This document shows, piece after piece, positions 25,463 through 34,822 of a DNA stretch of 64,000 nucleotides. Position numbers and translations under genes: made by a program. The number at the start of each line of letters is the position of its first letter. The stretch's first letter is position 1. Source of the stretch: an uncultured Actinomycetes bacterium (GTDB lineage Bacteria > Actinomycetota > Actinomycetes > S36-B12 > UBA10799); NCBI GenBank assembly GCA_946803585.1, contig CAMPEQ010000006.1:62001-126000 (forward strand). The letters are read 5' to 3'. The notes below the pieces were generated by a model that did not search any database, was not told the DNA's origin, and saw only the letters and a program-made list of their open reading frames with translations.

Positions 25463-26329
25463 TTGCCTGAACTGCCGGAAGTGGAAGTGGTCCGTCGCGG
25501 CGCGGACAAGTGGTTCGTAGGGCGCAGAGTCCGCACGGTCACGGTGCTCCACCCGCGCGCGATCCGTCGTCACTTGCCGGGTGTAGACGATTTTTCTGGA
25601 CGGCTGGCCGGTGCGCGGATCTGTGCAACCGACCGGCGAGGCAAGTACTTCTGGTTTGTCCTGGACAACGGCGATGCGCTTGTGACCCATCTGGGAATGA
25701 GCGGACAACTTAGGGTGTCTTCCTCTGGCCAAGAGGGGCCGTCACCGCATGTTCGCGTGCGAGTTGAGTTTGACGATGATCGGGATGACTTGCTCTTCAT
25801 CGACCAGCGCACATTCGGTGGGATGTTCCTCGATGATCTAGCTCCCAGAGATGCAAACGGGTCCTCGATCCCCGCTTCGCTGGCCCATATTGCTGCCGAT
25901 CCCCTTGATGTGCGCTTTGACCAGCCTTTTGTAGTGGAGGCAATCCGGGCGAAGCGCAGCTCCGTCAAAGCGGTCATCCTTGATCAAACAGTGGTCTCTG
26001 GGATTGGCAATATTTACGCAGACGAGGCGCTCTGGCGAGCGAGGCTCGACTGGCAGCGAAGTGGCGACTCAATCAGCCGATCCAAGCTCAATAGCCTGAT
26101 CGATTCCTCTCGGGAGGTGATGAGCGAGGCACTCGTGGTCGGCGGAACATCGTTCGACTCGCTCTATGTCAACGTCAACGGGTCCAGTGGCTATTTCAGT
26201 CGCAGCCTTGCGGTCTATGGCCGCGAGGGCAAGCCGTGTCCCCGGTGCGCTGGGCCGATCTCGCGTGAGCACTTTGCGAATCGTTCATCTTTCCGATGTG
26301 TCCGTTGTCAGCGGAGATCCGTAGGCTGA
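25463..26329 (+). CDS. mutM: Formamidopyrimidine-DNA glycosylase
   Basis: MutM/Fpg, 288 residues, removing oxidised purines such as 8-oxoguanine and nicking the abasic site. The start is TTG 25463, giving (M)PELPEVEVVRRG, so the catalytic N-terminal Pro and Glu follow the initiator. AGAGGAAAG lies just upstream. Lys in RRGKYFWF and the HLGMSGQLRV block are present. GIGNIYADEALWRA is the helix-two-turn-helix, and CPRC...CVRC is the C-terminal zinc finger. The open frame extends further upstream into rnc but without similarity. Confidence 0.95.
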   Translation: MPELPEVEVVRRGADKWFVGRRVRTVTVLHPRAIRRHLPGVDDFSGRLAGARICATDRRGKYFWFVLDNGDALVTHLGMSGQLRVSSSGQEGPSPHVRVRVEFDDDRDDLLFIDQRTFGGMFLDDLAPRDANGSSIPASLAHIAADPLDVRFDQPFVVEAIRAKRSSVKAVILDQTVVSGIGNIYADEALWRARLDWQRSGDSISRSKLNSLIDSSREVMSEALVVGGTSFDSLYVNVNGSSGYFSRSLAVYGREGKPCPRCAGPISREHFANRSSFRCVRCQRRSVG

Positions 26330-26524
26330 CCAGTCGTTCACCGGAGACTACTCGCTACCGCACGAGCCACGGCCCAGGTCCTGGCCGGCACGTCACCGGC
26401 AGGAGCTCGCGCCAACATCGGCTACGGTCTGCGTTGGCTTTTTGATTGTTTGGTGTTCCCTTCGATCGGGTAGCACGCAAAGTAAGCCGTCCTAGTCGAT
26501 CTGTCGAACCACACCGGAGGAAAA

Positions 26525-26734
26525 ATGGCCAAGGCACTGATGGGCCATATGGCGAACGACCAGCACCTGTACGCGCAGATCGCCTCATTGCGCGCCCGTG
26601 TTCGCAAGCTCGAGGCACAGCTCGCAGAGCTACAGGCCGAGCAGCCTTTACAGACGGTCGTGTTGCCGCTCGAGCATGAGCTTTCTGAACTCGTCGATGC
26701 CGAGATGGCTGATTCGCGGTTCGCTGGGGCATAG
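26525..26734 (+). CDS. Small coiled-coil protein upstream of smc
   Basis: A 69-residue protein beginning MAKALMGHMANDQHLYAQI, followed by a heptad helix (SLRARVRKLEAQLAELQAEQ, residues ~22-42) and a short acidic tail. Similar MAKALLGxV-type small proteins with one coiled coil occur in actinobacteria as I recall; no function is known. GGAGGAAAA ends directly before the ATG, giving a strong ribosome site. It lies between mutM and smc. The high-quality start and coding pattern make it a likely real gene. Confidence 0.7.
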   Translation: MAKALMGHMANDQHLYAQIASLRARVRKLEAQLAELQAEQPLQTVVLPLEHELSELVDAEMADSRFAGA

Positions 26735-26885
26735 TTCCCGCGCCACGCGCCCGCCCGCCTAGTCGTTCATCGCGCCCACGGAGGCTACGCTTACTTTCTC
26801 TTCCCCGAGAACCTGCTGGCGTACGCAATGAATAGCACGGCCGATCCCCGGTCTGCGGCGTACCTGGCGACCGGCTGGAGTGGTT

Positions 26886-29800
26886 GTGCATCTCAAAAGT
26901 CTGACGCTGCGAGGATTCAAGTCCTTCGCTTCTGCGACGACCCTTGAATTCGAACCCGGGATTACCTGCGTGGTCGGTCCTAATGGTTCGGGCAAGTCGA
27001 ACGTAGTTGACGCCATCGCCTGGGTGATGGGTGAGCAAGGCGCAAAGGCGCTTCGTGGCGGGAAGATGGACGATGTCATCTTCCAGGGGACTGACGACCG
27101 TGCTCCGTTGGGTCGGGCCGAGGTTGTTCTCACGATCGATAACTCCGATGGCGCCCTCCCGGTAGATTTCGGCGAAGTCTCCATCCGGCGGACGCTGTTT
27201 CGTAGCGGTGGCTCCGAGTACGCGATTAACGGTGAGTCCTGCCGCCTGCTCGACGTGCAGGAACTCCTAAGCGACAGCGGAATCGGCCGGGAGATGCACG
27301 TGATCGTCGGGCAGGGTCGCCTCGACGCGATTCTGCGGGCGACACCGGAGGATCGTCGCGGATTCGTAGAGGAGGCTGCGGGGGTTCTTAAGCACCGCAA
27401 GCGCAAGGAGAAGGCCCTGCGCAAACTCGATTCCATGAGTGCCAACCTCACTCGACTCCAAGACCTCACCCACGAACTTCGCCGCCAGCTCAAGCCGCTT
27501 GGCCGCCAGGCGGAAGTTGCCCGGCGTTCGCAGGTCATTCAGACAGATGTCCGAGACTCTCGCCTGCGGATCCTTGCCGACGACCTGATTGGTATGTCCG
27601 GTGAACTCGATCGTGAGGAGGCCGATGAGGCCGTTCTGCGCCAGCGTCGGACAGAGCTCGAGGCTGCGCTTACTACGTCTCGGGCGCGCGAGACTGAGAT
27701 CGAGCAGGCCACAGTCGCTGATGCGCAAGACCTCGCTAGGGCCAACGAGCTGCATACCAGGCTGACCGCATTGCGGGAGCGCTACCGCGGGCTGATCGAT
27801 TTGGCCCAAGACCGTGCGAGCCATCTGAACGAGACGGCGCAAGCTTCACAGGGGTCGGATCCAGGTCAGCTTGAGGAGCAGGCTAAGCAGGCAACTGCGG
27901 CTGCCGAGCAGATCGCACAAGAACTCCAGGAGTTGCTAGCCAACCTCGCGGCGCGTGAGGCGAACTGTGTGCGGGTCGACGAGGAGTATTCGCAAGCCAC
28001 GGAGCTTGAAAAGCGCCGCGAACAGGCCGTTGCGCGCTTTCGCGAGACAGAGGTTCGCCTCGACGGAGCATGTAACGCGGCCCAGTCAAAGGTAGATTCG
28101 AGAGAAGCTGAGATCGCCCGGTTAGCCGGGCAACTGGCGGAAGGCCAAGAGCGCGTCTCCGTGCTAGCAGCCGAGTTGGCTGAGCTCGGAGGTGCGGACG
28201 TTGATGCGAGTCAGGGTGAACCCGGTGAGCAAAGCGCTGAGCTGCGTGAGCTCGCCGAGCAAGTATCCCGGACACGGGATGACCGTGAGCAGTCGAAGGC
28301 AGCACGCAATGAGGCTCGGGAAGCGGCAGCAGTTGCGTCCCGCGAAGCCGCGGGTATTGATGCGCGGATCGAGGCCCTTCAACTGAGTGCAGACGGTCGC
28401 GGCAGCGACGTCTTCGCGACATCGCAGTTGCCGACCTTGGGAGTAGTGGCTGAGAGCATTCGGATTGATGCAGGCTACGAGTCAGCGATCGAGGCGGCGC
28501 TGAGTTGGGCTGCTGATGCTGATGCGGTGGCGGTCGCCGACGTGGCGGCTGCCGTTTCGGCACTGGCTCACTTGCGCGATGCCGAGCTTGGTCGGGCATG
28601 TGTTGTCATCGCTGACGCACAGTCCTCGGCGCCAAGCGGTCTCACCCTGCCAGCAGGAGCCTGCTGGGCAAGTGACCTCGTGCATCCAGGAAGCTCCGCA
28701 GGGGGTGATCCGATCTCCGGTGCGGTGCGTACTCTGCTGCGCTCAACTGTGATCGTTGAGTCCTTAGAGGCGAGCAAGGCGATTCTGGTTGCAGATGCGG
28801 GTGCGAACCCCGGACTCACGCTGGTATCGCTTGAAGGCGATGTGTTGACCTCGTCTGTCGCCTCCGGTGGGCATGGCAAGGGCGGTCGGCTCGAGATCCT
28901 CGCCGCTATTGAGGCAGCGCACGGGGACCAGGAACTCATCCGCTCGCGGGTGTTAGAAACCACGGCGGACTTCGAGCAAGCTGAGGAGGCATTTGCGCAG
29001 GCGCGGACAGTCGCTCAGCAAGCCAATGATGCCTACGACGCAGCCAACCGGGAGCTTGCGGAGCAAAACTCCCGGGTCAAGTTGGCGGTCACGCGCCGGG
29101 ACGGGGCAGCCGCGGAGGTTGCCCGCACCGAGGCAGCCTTGGGTTCTGCCCAGACAGCGCTCGCGGAGGACATCGCTAAGCGGGAGGCGGCCGGAACCGC
29201 GCTCGCGGCTCACCGTGAGCAGAACACCGACCAACTTCAGGAACAGACCGAGTCAGTCGATCTTGCGGCACTGCGAGAAGCGGTGGTTAATGCACGACGG
29301 GAGGAGACGACGGCCAGGCTGGCCGTTCGGACTGCCGAGGAGCGCATCAGCGCACACAAGTCCCGGGCTACCGACCTTGCAGCGACTGCCGCTAGCGAAC
29401 GCACGGCTCGTGCTGCCGCGCTAGCCGCTGCCACCAAGCGTCGTAACCAGGCGAAGGTGGCCGTGGAAGTCCTGCGGCTGGCCAATATCGCGATGGCTGA
29501 ACTTGAGCGGACTCTCAACCAGTCCTACTCACAAAGAGCGGCTCTCACGGAGCAGTCCGCGGCAAAGTCCAGCGAGTTGGCCGAGCTACGCAAGTCAACC
29601 CGCGACCTGACTAGCTCGATCGAGCAGCTCACTACTGACGTCCACCGCGATGAGATCGCTCGTGCTGAGCAGCGGATGCGGGTCGAACAACTTCAGGCCC
29701 GAGCACTTGAGGAGTTCGGGGTTGGTCCCGACGAACTCGTTGCTGAGTACGGTCCAGACGTCCCCGTGCCCCCGTCGGCTGCGGCTCCAGGCGACGAGGT

Positions 29801-30497
29801 CGATCCAGCAGCGCCAGCCCCAGAGCCGTACCCCTACGTGCGCGCAGAGCAGGAGAAACGCCTGCGAACCGCTGAGAAGGCGATGGCGCTCCTTGGACGC
29901 GTGAATCCGTTGGCGCTGGAAGAGTTCCAAGCGATGGAAGAGCGCTACACCTTCCTGAATACCCAGCTTGAGGACCTCAAGAACAGCCGTAAGGACCTGC
30001 TGGACATCGTCTCTGAGGTCGATGAGCGGGTCCAGCGCGTCTTCGCTGAGGCGTTCGCTGATGTTCAGCGTGAGTTCAGCGGCGTCTTCGGGCGACTCTT
30101 CCCCGGTGGTGAAGGGCGCTTGGTCCTCACAGACCCCAACGATCTACTCAATACCGGCATCGAGGTGGAGGCCCGCCCAGCCGGAAAGAAGGTCAAGCGT
30201 CTATCGCTGCTCTCTGGTGGTGAGCGCTCGCTGACTGCTGTGGCCTTCCTCGTTTCCTTGTTCAAGGCTCGTCCGAGCCCGTTCTATCTGATGGATGAGG
30301 TCGAGGCTGCACTCGACGACGTCAACCTTGGGCGCCTTATCGGCCTGATGGAGGAGTTGCGCGGAACTAGCCAACTACTCATCATCACTCACCAAAAACG
30401 CACGATGGAGATTGCTGATTCGCTCTACGGAGTGACGATGCGCGGTGGTGTCACCCAGGTCATATCGCAGCGGATGCGAGAGCTGGTTCCTAGCTAG
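26886..30497 (+). CDS. smc: Chromosome segregation SMC ATPase
   Basis: Smc, about 1203 residues, the condensin ATPase that organises and segregates chromosomes with ScpA/ScpB (not in this window). The N-terminal head has VGPNGSGKSNVVDAIAWVMG (Walker A, ~32). Long coiled coils run to a hinge at ~505-640 and back. The C-terminal head has LLSGGERSLTAVAFLVSLF (signature) and FYLMDEVEAALDDVN (Walker B). GTG 26886 gives the family start (V)HLKSLTLRGFKSFA with GGAG 5 bases upstream; a GTG two codons earlier is possible. ftsY follows after 46 bases. Confidence 0.96.
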   Translation: MHLKSLTLRGFKSFASATTLEFEPGITCVVGPNGSGKSNVVDAIAWVMGEQGAKALRGGKMDDVIFQGTDDRAPLGRAEVVLTIDNSDGALPVDFGEVSIRRTLFRSGGSEYAINGESCRLLDVQELLSDSGIGREMHVIVGQGRLDAILRATPEDRRGFVEEAAGVLKHRKRKEKALRKLDSMSANLTRLQDLTHELRRQLKPLGRQAEVARRSQVIQTDVRDSRLRILADDLIGMSGELDREEADEAVLRQRRTELEAALTTSRARETEIEQATVADAQDLARANELHTRLTALRERYRGLIDLAQDRASHLNETAQASQGSDPGQLEEQAKQATAAAEQIAQELQELLANLAAREANCVRVDEEYSQATELEKRREQAVARFRETEVRLDGACNAAQSKVDSREAEIARLAGQLAEGQERVSVLAAELAELGGADVDASQGEPGEQSAELRELAEQVSRTRDDREQSKAARNEAREAAAVASREAAGIDARIEALQLSADGRGSDVFATSQLPTLGVVAESIRIDAGYESAIEAALSWAADADAVAVADVAAAVSALAHLRDAELGRACVVIADAQSSAPSGLTLPAGACWASDLVHPGSSAGGDPISGAVRTLLRSTVIVESLEASKAILVADAGANPGLTLVSLEGDVLTSSVASGGHGKGGRLEILAAIEAAHGDQELIRSRVLETTADFEQAEEAFAQARTVAQQANDAYDAANRELAEQNSRVKLAVTRRDGAAAEVARTEAALGSAQTALAEDIAKREAAGTALAAHREQNTDQLQEQTESVDLAALREAVVNARREETTARLAVRTAEERISAHKSRATDLAATAASERTARAAALAAATKRRNQAKVAVEVLRLANIAMAELERTLNQSYSQRAALTEQSAAKSSELAELRKSTRDLTSSIEQLTTDVHRDEIARAEQRMRVEQLQARALEEFGVGPDELVAEYGPDVPVPPSAAAPGDEVDPAAPAPEPYPYVRAEQEKRLRTAEKAMALLGRVNPLALEEFQAMEERYTFLNTQLEDLKNSRKDLLDIVSEVDERVQRVFAEAFADVQREFSGVFGRLFPGGEGRLVLTDPNDLLNTGIEVEARPAGKKVKRLSLLSGGERSLTAVAFLVSLFKARPSPFYLMDEVEAALDDVNLGRLIGLMEELRGTSQLLIITHQKRTMEIADSLYGVTMRGGVTQVISQRMRELVPS

Positions 30498-30543
30498 CCG
30501 GAGTGGGTTCCGCTAGCTAGCGGTCATACGTCAGACTGTCCCT

Positions 30544-31713
30544 GTGGATTCTGTAGCCCTCTATGCCGTAATCGCTGTTGTCGTCCTACTGCTGGCCGTC
30601 GTGGTCATCGTTGGGCTTATCCGTGGAAAGGGCAAAAAGTCCGCCCCTCCCAGTATTCCTGGGGCAGCGACGCCCGAAAGTGATGACGGATCCGGTGCCG
30701 AGATACCCAAGTCTCGCGGCGGAATTGATGCCGACACGACTGATGCGGTCGACCCAGGTAGTGACACCCTCACTCTCGAACGACCGGAAGAAGTCAGCGG
30801 TCGCTTCGCCCGGCTTCGAGCTCGACTCGCACGTGGGAACAAACTTGGTCAGAGCCTGCTGAGTCTGCTGTCGCGATCGACCATCGACGAGGACACATGG
30901 GACGAGATCGAGGAGACGCTGCTGACTTCCGATCTCGGCGTCGGACCCACAAACGAGTTGATGGAGCGGCTGCGCACGGAGGTGAAGATCCACGGCACCT
31001 CCGATCCGGTCGTGATCCGTGACTTCTTGCGCAAGGAACTGCTAGCCCTGGTCGACCCTGACCTCGATCGAACCTTGCATACCGAGCGGAACATGGTGCT
31101 TGAGGTGCCTGCTGTCGCGATGGTGGTGGGTGTGAACGGGACCGGCAAGACGACCACGACAGGTAAGTTGGCCCGGCTGCTCGTTGCCGAGGATGAGGAT
31201 GTGCTCCTCGGGGCGGCCGATACTTTTCGTGCCGCTGCGGCTGAGCAACTTACGACGTGGGGTCAGCGGGTCGGCGTACCGGTAGTTCGTGGGCCCGAGG
31301 GCAGCGATCCTGCCTCGGTAGCCTTCGAGGCGGTCTCAGCTGGAATCGAGCAAGAAGTCGACTGCGTCATTATCGATACTGCCGGTCGACTACACACCAA
31401 GGTCGGGCTGATGGATGAGCTGGGCAAGGTCAAGAGAGTGATCGAGAAGAAGGCGCCCGTCACCGAAGTGCTGCTGGTTCTTGACGCGACAACCGGGCAG
31501 AACGGTCTCGTCCAAGCGAAGGTGTTCTCCGAGGTGGTAGAGGTTTCCGGAGTCGTGCTCACCAAGTTGGATGGAACGGCCAAAGGCGGCATCGTTGTAG
31601 CTGTTCAACGTCAGCTCGGTGTCCCGGTCAAGCTGGTTGGACTCGGGGAAGGTCCAGATGACTTGGCACCGTTTGATCCAGTCGCATTCGTCGACGCCAT
31701 CCTCGGGACGTAG
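30544..31713 (+). CDS. ftsY: Signal recognition particle receptor FtsY
   Basis: FtsY, 389 residues, the SRP receptor GTPase that delivers nascent membrane proteins to the translocon. Residues ~5-26 are a membrane anchor (AVIAVVVLLLAVVVIVGLI), followed by an acidic/Gly linker. The NG domain has GVNGTGKTTTTGKLARLL (G1), DTFRAAAAEQL, IDTAGRLHTK (G3) and TKLDGTAKGG (G4). An N-terminal transmembrane helix is usual in actinobacterial FtsY, unlike the E. coli acidic A domain. GTG 30544 has no evident ribosome site. Confidence 0.95.
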   Translation: MDSVALYAVIAVVVLLLAVVVIVGLIRGKGKKSAPPSIPGAATPESDDGSGAEIPKSRGGIDADTTDAVDPGSDTLTLERPEEVSGRFARLRARLARGNKLGQSLLSLLSRSTIDEDTWDEIEETLLTSDLGVGPTNELMERLRTEVKIHGTSDPVVIRDFLRKELLALVDPDLDRTLHTERNMVLEVPAVAMVVGVNGTGKTTTTGKLARLLVAEDEDVLLGAADTFRAAAAEQLTTWGQRVGVPVVRGPEGSDPASVAFEAVSAGIEQEVDCVIIDTAGRLHTKVGLMDELGKVKRVIEKKAPVTEVLLVLDATTGQNGLVQAKVFSEVVEVSGVVLTKLDGTAKGGIVVAVQRQLGVPVKLVGLGEGPDDLAPFDPVAFVDAILGT

Positions 31714-31722
31714 ATCACTGCT

Positions 31723-33516
31723 ATGGCTGCCGCAAACCTACTGAACATTGAAAAGGTCTCGAAGTCCTTTGGCCGTGCCCCGCTCCTCGATGAGGTCTCA
31801 TTAGGCGTGCAAGTTGGGGACCGCATCGGAGTCGTGGGTCGCAACGGCGGTGGCAAGTCGACCCTGCTCAAGGTGATGACCGGACTCGAGACGGCCGACT
31901 CCGGGCGGGTGACGATTGGTAACGATGTGCGGGTCGGTGTCCTCTCGCAGGCAGCGGCGATCGACTCGACCCGATCTGTCCGCGACTTCCTCGTCGGTGA
32001 TCGTCCCGACCACGAGTGGATGTCGGATCGGCGTACACGCGAGTGCTTCAATGCCCTGTTGGGGGGATTCGACGAGGTCCAACTCGACCGTCCAATTAGC
32101 CAGCTTTCAGGTGGGGAGCGCCGCCGGGTCGAGTTGGCCGCGCTGTTGCTACATGACCTTGACCTACTCATTCTTGACGAACCTACGAACCACCTTGATG
32201 TCGAAGCGGTCGCCTGGCTGGCTAGCCATTTGAAGACCCGACGCGATCTTGCCCTCGTGGTGGTCACTCACGACAGGTGGTTTCTCGACGAAGTCAGCGA
32301 TCGAACGTGGGAGGTAGTCGGCGGCGGGGTTGAAGAGTACGACGGCGGATACTCCGCCTACGTACTAGCGAAGGCGGAGCGTCAGCGGCAGGCCTCGGCT
32401 GAGCTTGCCCGCCGAAACAACCTGATTCGCAAGGAGTTGGCCTGGCTGCGTCGCGGTGCTCCGGCTCGCACGACGAAGCCCAAGTTTCGGATTGATGCGG
32501 CGAACGAGCTCATTGAGCAGGAACCGCCGCCTCGCAACAGCGTGGAGCTGCTGAGCTTCGCTGGCGCCAGGCTAGGTAAGAAGGTCTTCGAGGCCGAGGA
32601 TGTCGGACTCGCGTTTGACGGGCGGAAGATTCTGTCCCACCTGGACTGGAATGTTGGTCCGGGGGAGCGCATTGCCCTGGTTGGGGTCAATGGTGCGGGG
32701 AAGACGACGCTTCTCAAAGTGTTACTCGGGGAGCAAGCGATCGACTCTGGCCGAGTCGATACCGGCACGACGGTGAAACCGGCGTATCTGTCGCAGCATG
32801 TAGAAGAGCTCAACCCCACGTGGCGGGTGCTGGAAGCTATCGAGCAGGTCGCTAACCGGGTGGAGTTGGGTAAGGGATACGAACTCACTGCCTCCTCACT
32901 CGCTGAACGGCTGGGATTTGCCTCGGATGCGCAGTGGACCCCGGTCGGTGACCTCTCGGGTGGGGAGCGTCGCCGCTTGCAGCTTGCACGCTTGCTCATG
33001 GGTGGGCCCAACGTACTTGTCCTCGATGAGCCCACTAATGACTTCGATGTCGAGACTCTGACCGCACTCGAGGACCTCTTGGACTCGTTCGCTGGAACGC
33101 TCATAGTGGTGTCCCACGATCGGTACTTCCTTGAGCGCGCCTGCGATTCCGTATTCGGTCTCATGGGGGATGGGCGGGTACGCCATCTGCCCCGCGGGAT
33201 TGAGGAGTATCTCGAGCTTCGCGGTGCTGGCGGAGAAGGCGGCCGAACAGGGCCCCAACCCGTCGAGCGCGCTCCAGCGCCGAAGGTAGATCAGGCGCGG
33301 TTACGAGCAGCCAAGAAGGACGTGGCCCGGCTTGAGCGAATCATCTCGAAGTGCATGACCAAGGAGAAGGCGCTACATGCTGAGATCGCTGCGAACTCAA
33401 CGGATCACGAACAAGTCATGAAACTGAACGCCCAGCTCGCTGATATTGCCTCGGATCAGCACAAGGCCGAGCAGGAGTGGCTAGTGGCAGCTGAAACAGT
33501 CGAGTCCGCTCGCTAG
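31723..33516 (+). CDS. ABC-F family ATPase (Uup-like)
   Basis: A 597-residue soluble protein with two ABC domains and no membrane helices. Domain 1 has GRNGGGKSTLL, LSGGERRRVELAALLL and LLILDEPTNHLDVE. Domain 2 has GVNGAGKTTLLK, LSGGERRRLQLARLLM and VLDEPTNDFDVET. The ~80-residue linker is basic and the C-terminus (~520-597) is a coiled coil like that of Uup. ABC-F proteins act on the ribosome E site to relieve stalling or protect from antibiotics; which role applies here is not clear. It starts 9 bases after ftsY. Confidence 0.9.
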   Translation: MAAANLLNIEKVSKSFGRAPLLDEVSLGVQVGDRIGVVGRNGGGKSTLLKVMTGLETADSGRVTIGNDVRVGVLSQAAAIDSTRSVRDFLVGDRPDHEWMSDRRTRECFNALLGGFDEVQLDRPISQLSGGERRRVELAALLLHDLDLLILDEPTNHLDVEAVAWLASHLKTRRDLALVVVTHDRWFLDEVSDRTWEVVGGGVEEYDGGYSAYVLAKAERQRQASAELARRNNLIRKELAWLRRGAPARTTKPKFRIDAANELIEQEPPPRNSVELLSFAGARLGKKVFEAEDVGLAFDGRKILSHLDWNVGPGERIALVGVNGAGKTTLLKVLLGEQAIDSGRVDTGTTVKPAYLSQHVEELNPTWRVLEAIEQVANRVELGKGYELTASSLAERLGFASDAQWTPVGDLSGGERRRLQLARLLMGGPNVLVLDEPTNDFDVETLTALEDLLDSFAGTLIVVSHDRYFLERACDSVFGLMGDGRVRHLPRGIEEYLELRGAGGEGGRTGPQPVERAPAPKVDQARLRAAKKDVARLERIISKCMTKEKALHAEIAANSTDHEQVMKLNAQLADIASDQHKAEQEWLVAAETVESAR

Positions 33517-33519
33517 CGA

Positions 33520-34734
33520 TCATTCGTCGTTGGTGCCCTTGTGCGCAAGTTTGCTGAGTTCGGCCCGTTCGGCATCAATGGATGGTTCCGGTAACTCGTC
33601 TTGTTCGGCGGCTAGTTTCGAGCTGAGATCGTAGCGCTTTCGGTAAATATTGAGCAGGGACAGGAACATCGCCGCAACCGGAATCGCGAGCAGCGCACCG
33701 GCTACTCCGAACAGCGATGCGCCAAGCAGCACAGACCCGAACGCGACTGCCGGATGAACATCGACGGCTCGTGCGCTGATCCGCGGCTCAAAGGTCAGGT
33801 TCTCAACCTGTTGGTACAGAATTCCCCAGGCAAGCGCGAGTACACCAACCCACGGGTTTCCGCTTAGGAGGCCTACGATCACGGGCAATGTGATAGCGAG
33901 GTAGGTGCCGATAGTGGGGACGAACTGAGCGACTAGTCCTGTCCAGATGGCCAGGGCGAGCCAGGATGGCATACCAATAATGAGGAATACCACCGCAGTT
34001 GACGAAGCGTTCAGCGTCGCAAGAATGACCCGAGCGGCGACATAGGATCCGGTCTTCTCCGCTGTCACATCCCACACGTTGATGACGACGTCTTGTAGCC
34101 GAGTCGGGAAGAGGCTCGCGAGCCAGAGTCGGAATCGGGGGCCATCAGCGGATAGGTAGAACGCGAAGAGGAAGAACGTGAAGGCGCCGAAGAGGCCGCC
34201 GATCACGGAGAACAGGAAACCGATGATTCCTCCGGCGAACTCGGAGGCGTATCCGGCCGCTTGTTCGGGGGTGATGTTGAGTTCCTGCAGAATCGACTGG
34301 GTTGAGTAGTCAGTGTTGAATCGCTCGTTGACGGTGTTGATTGCCGAGTCGATGAACCCTGGCAGTCCTTCGAGTAGTTGGATGATTTGCTCGAAGAAGA
34401 GTCGGCCGAATGCAATGAAGAACAGGGTGAGGAAGAGTAGGACGCCCACCATGACGATGATGGTCGCGAAGCCTCGTCGCATATGCCGGGATAGTCGATC
34501 AACCGCTGGGCCCATCGCAATCGCGGCAAACCACCCCATAAGCACCGTGAAGATAACCCCTCCACCATCCGAGATGACGAAGCGCAGGAGTAAAGCGATT
34601 GCGACAAGAGCGATCAGTACCCAGCCGATTCGCCAGACATTCTTGGGTAGGAAAGTCACCACCATCGAACCGCGTCCAGATTGGTTCTGGGTGGCTGGTC
34701 CGGACTCATCGACCGCTGCATTGAGCTCTGACAT
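33520..34734 (-). CDS. AI-2E family (PerM-like) membrane permease
   Basis: A 404-residue integral membrane protein of the AI-2E transporter family with about eight hydrophobic segments. The first pair is at ~30-75 (IGWVLIALVAIALLLRFV). The family-typical EQIIQLLEGLPGFI region lies between, and GTYLAITLPVIVGLLSGNPW plus QQVENLTFEPRISARAVDVHP are near 270-330. Members include autoinducer-2 exporter TqsA and sodium/proton antiporters; the substrate is not predictable. The C-terminal ~50 residues are charged and cytoplasmic. It ends convergently, 3 bases from the ABC-F gene. Confidence 0.88.
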   Translation of the reverse strand: MSELNAAVDESGPATQNQSGRGSMVVTFLPKNVWRIGWVLIALVAIALLLRFVISDGGGVIFTVLMGWFAAIAMGPAVDRLSRHMRRGFATIIVMVGVLLFLTLFFIAFGRLFFEQIIQLLEGLPGFIDSAINTVNERFNTDYSTQSILQELNITPEQAAGYASEFAGGIIGFLFSVIGGLFGAFTFFLFAFYLSADGPRFRLWLASLFPTRLQDVVINVWDVTAEKTGSYVAARVILATLNASSTAVVFLIIGMPSWLALAIWTGLVAQFVPTIGTYLAITLPVIVGLLSGNPWVGVLALAWGILYQQVENLTFEPRISARAVDVHPAVAFGSVLLGASLFGVAGALLAIPVAAMFLSLLNIYRKRYDLSSKLAAEQDELPEPSIDAERAELSKLAHKGTNDE

Positions 34735-34761
34735 GGGTGGCGTGCCTCTCGGTTCGGAATT

Positions 34762-34809
34762 TCACGAACCCACCACTTACCCCAGTCGGGTTCTGTGGTG
34801 GGTTCGTGA
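34762..34809 (-). terminator. Inverted repeat downstream of fadB
   Basis: A perfect 15-bp inverted repeat (34762-34776 with 34795-34809, 18-base loop) lies 13 bases beyond the fadB stop and upstream of the AI-2E gene. The arms contain CACGAACCCACCAC and its complement. No U-run follows, so it could instead be a processing or pause structure. Confidence 0.55.
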
Positions 34810-34822
34810 GGTGCTGCAGGTA

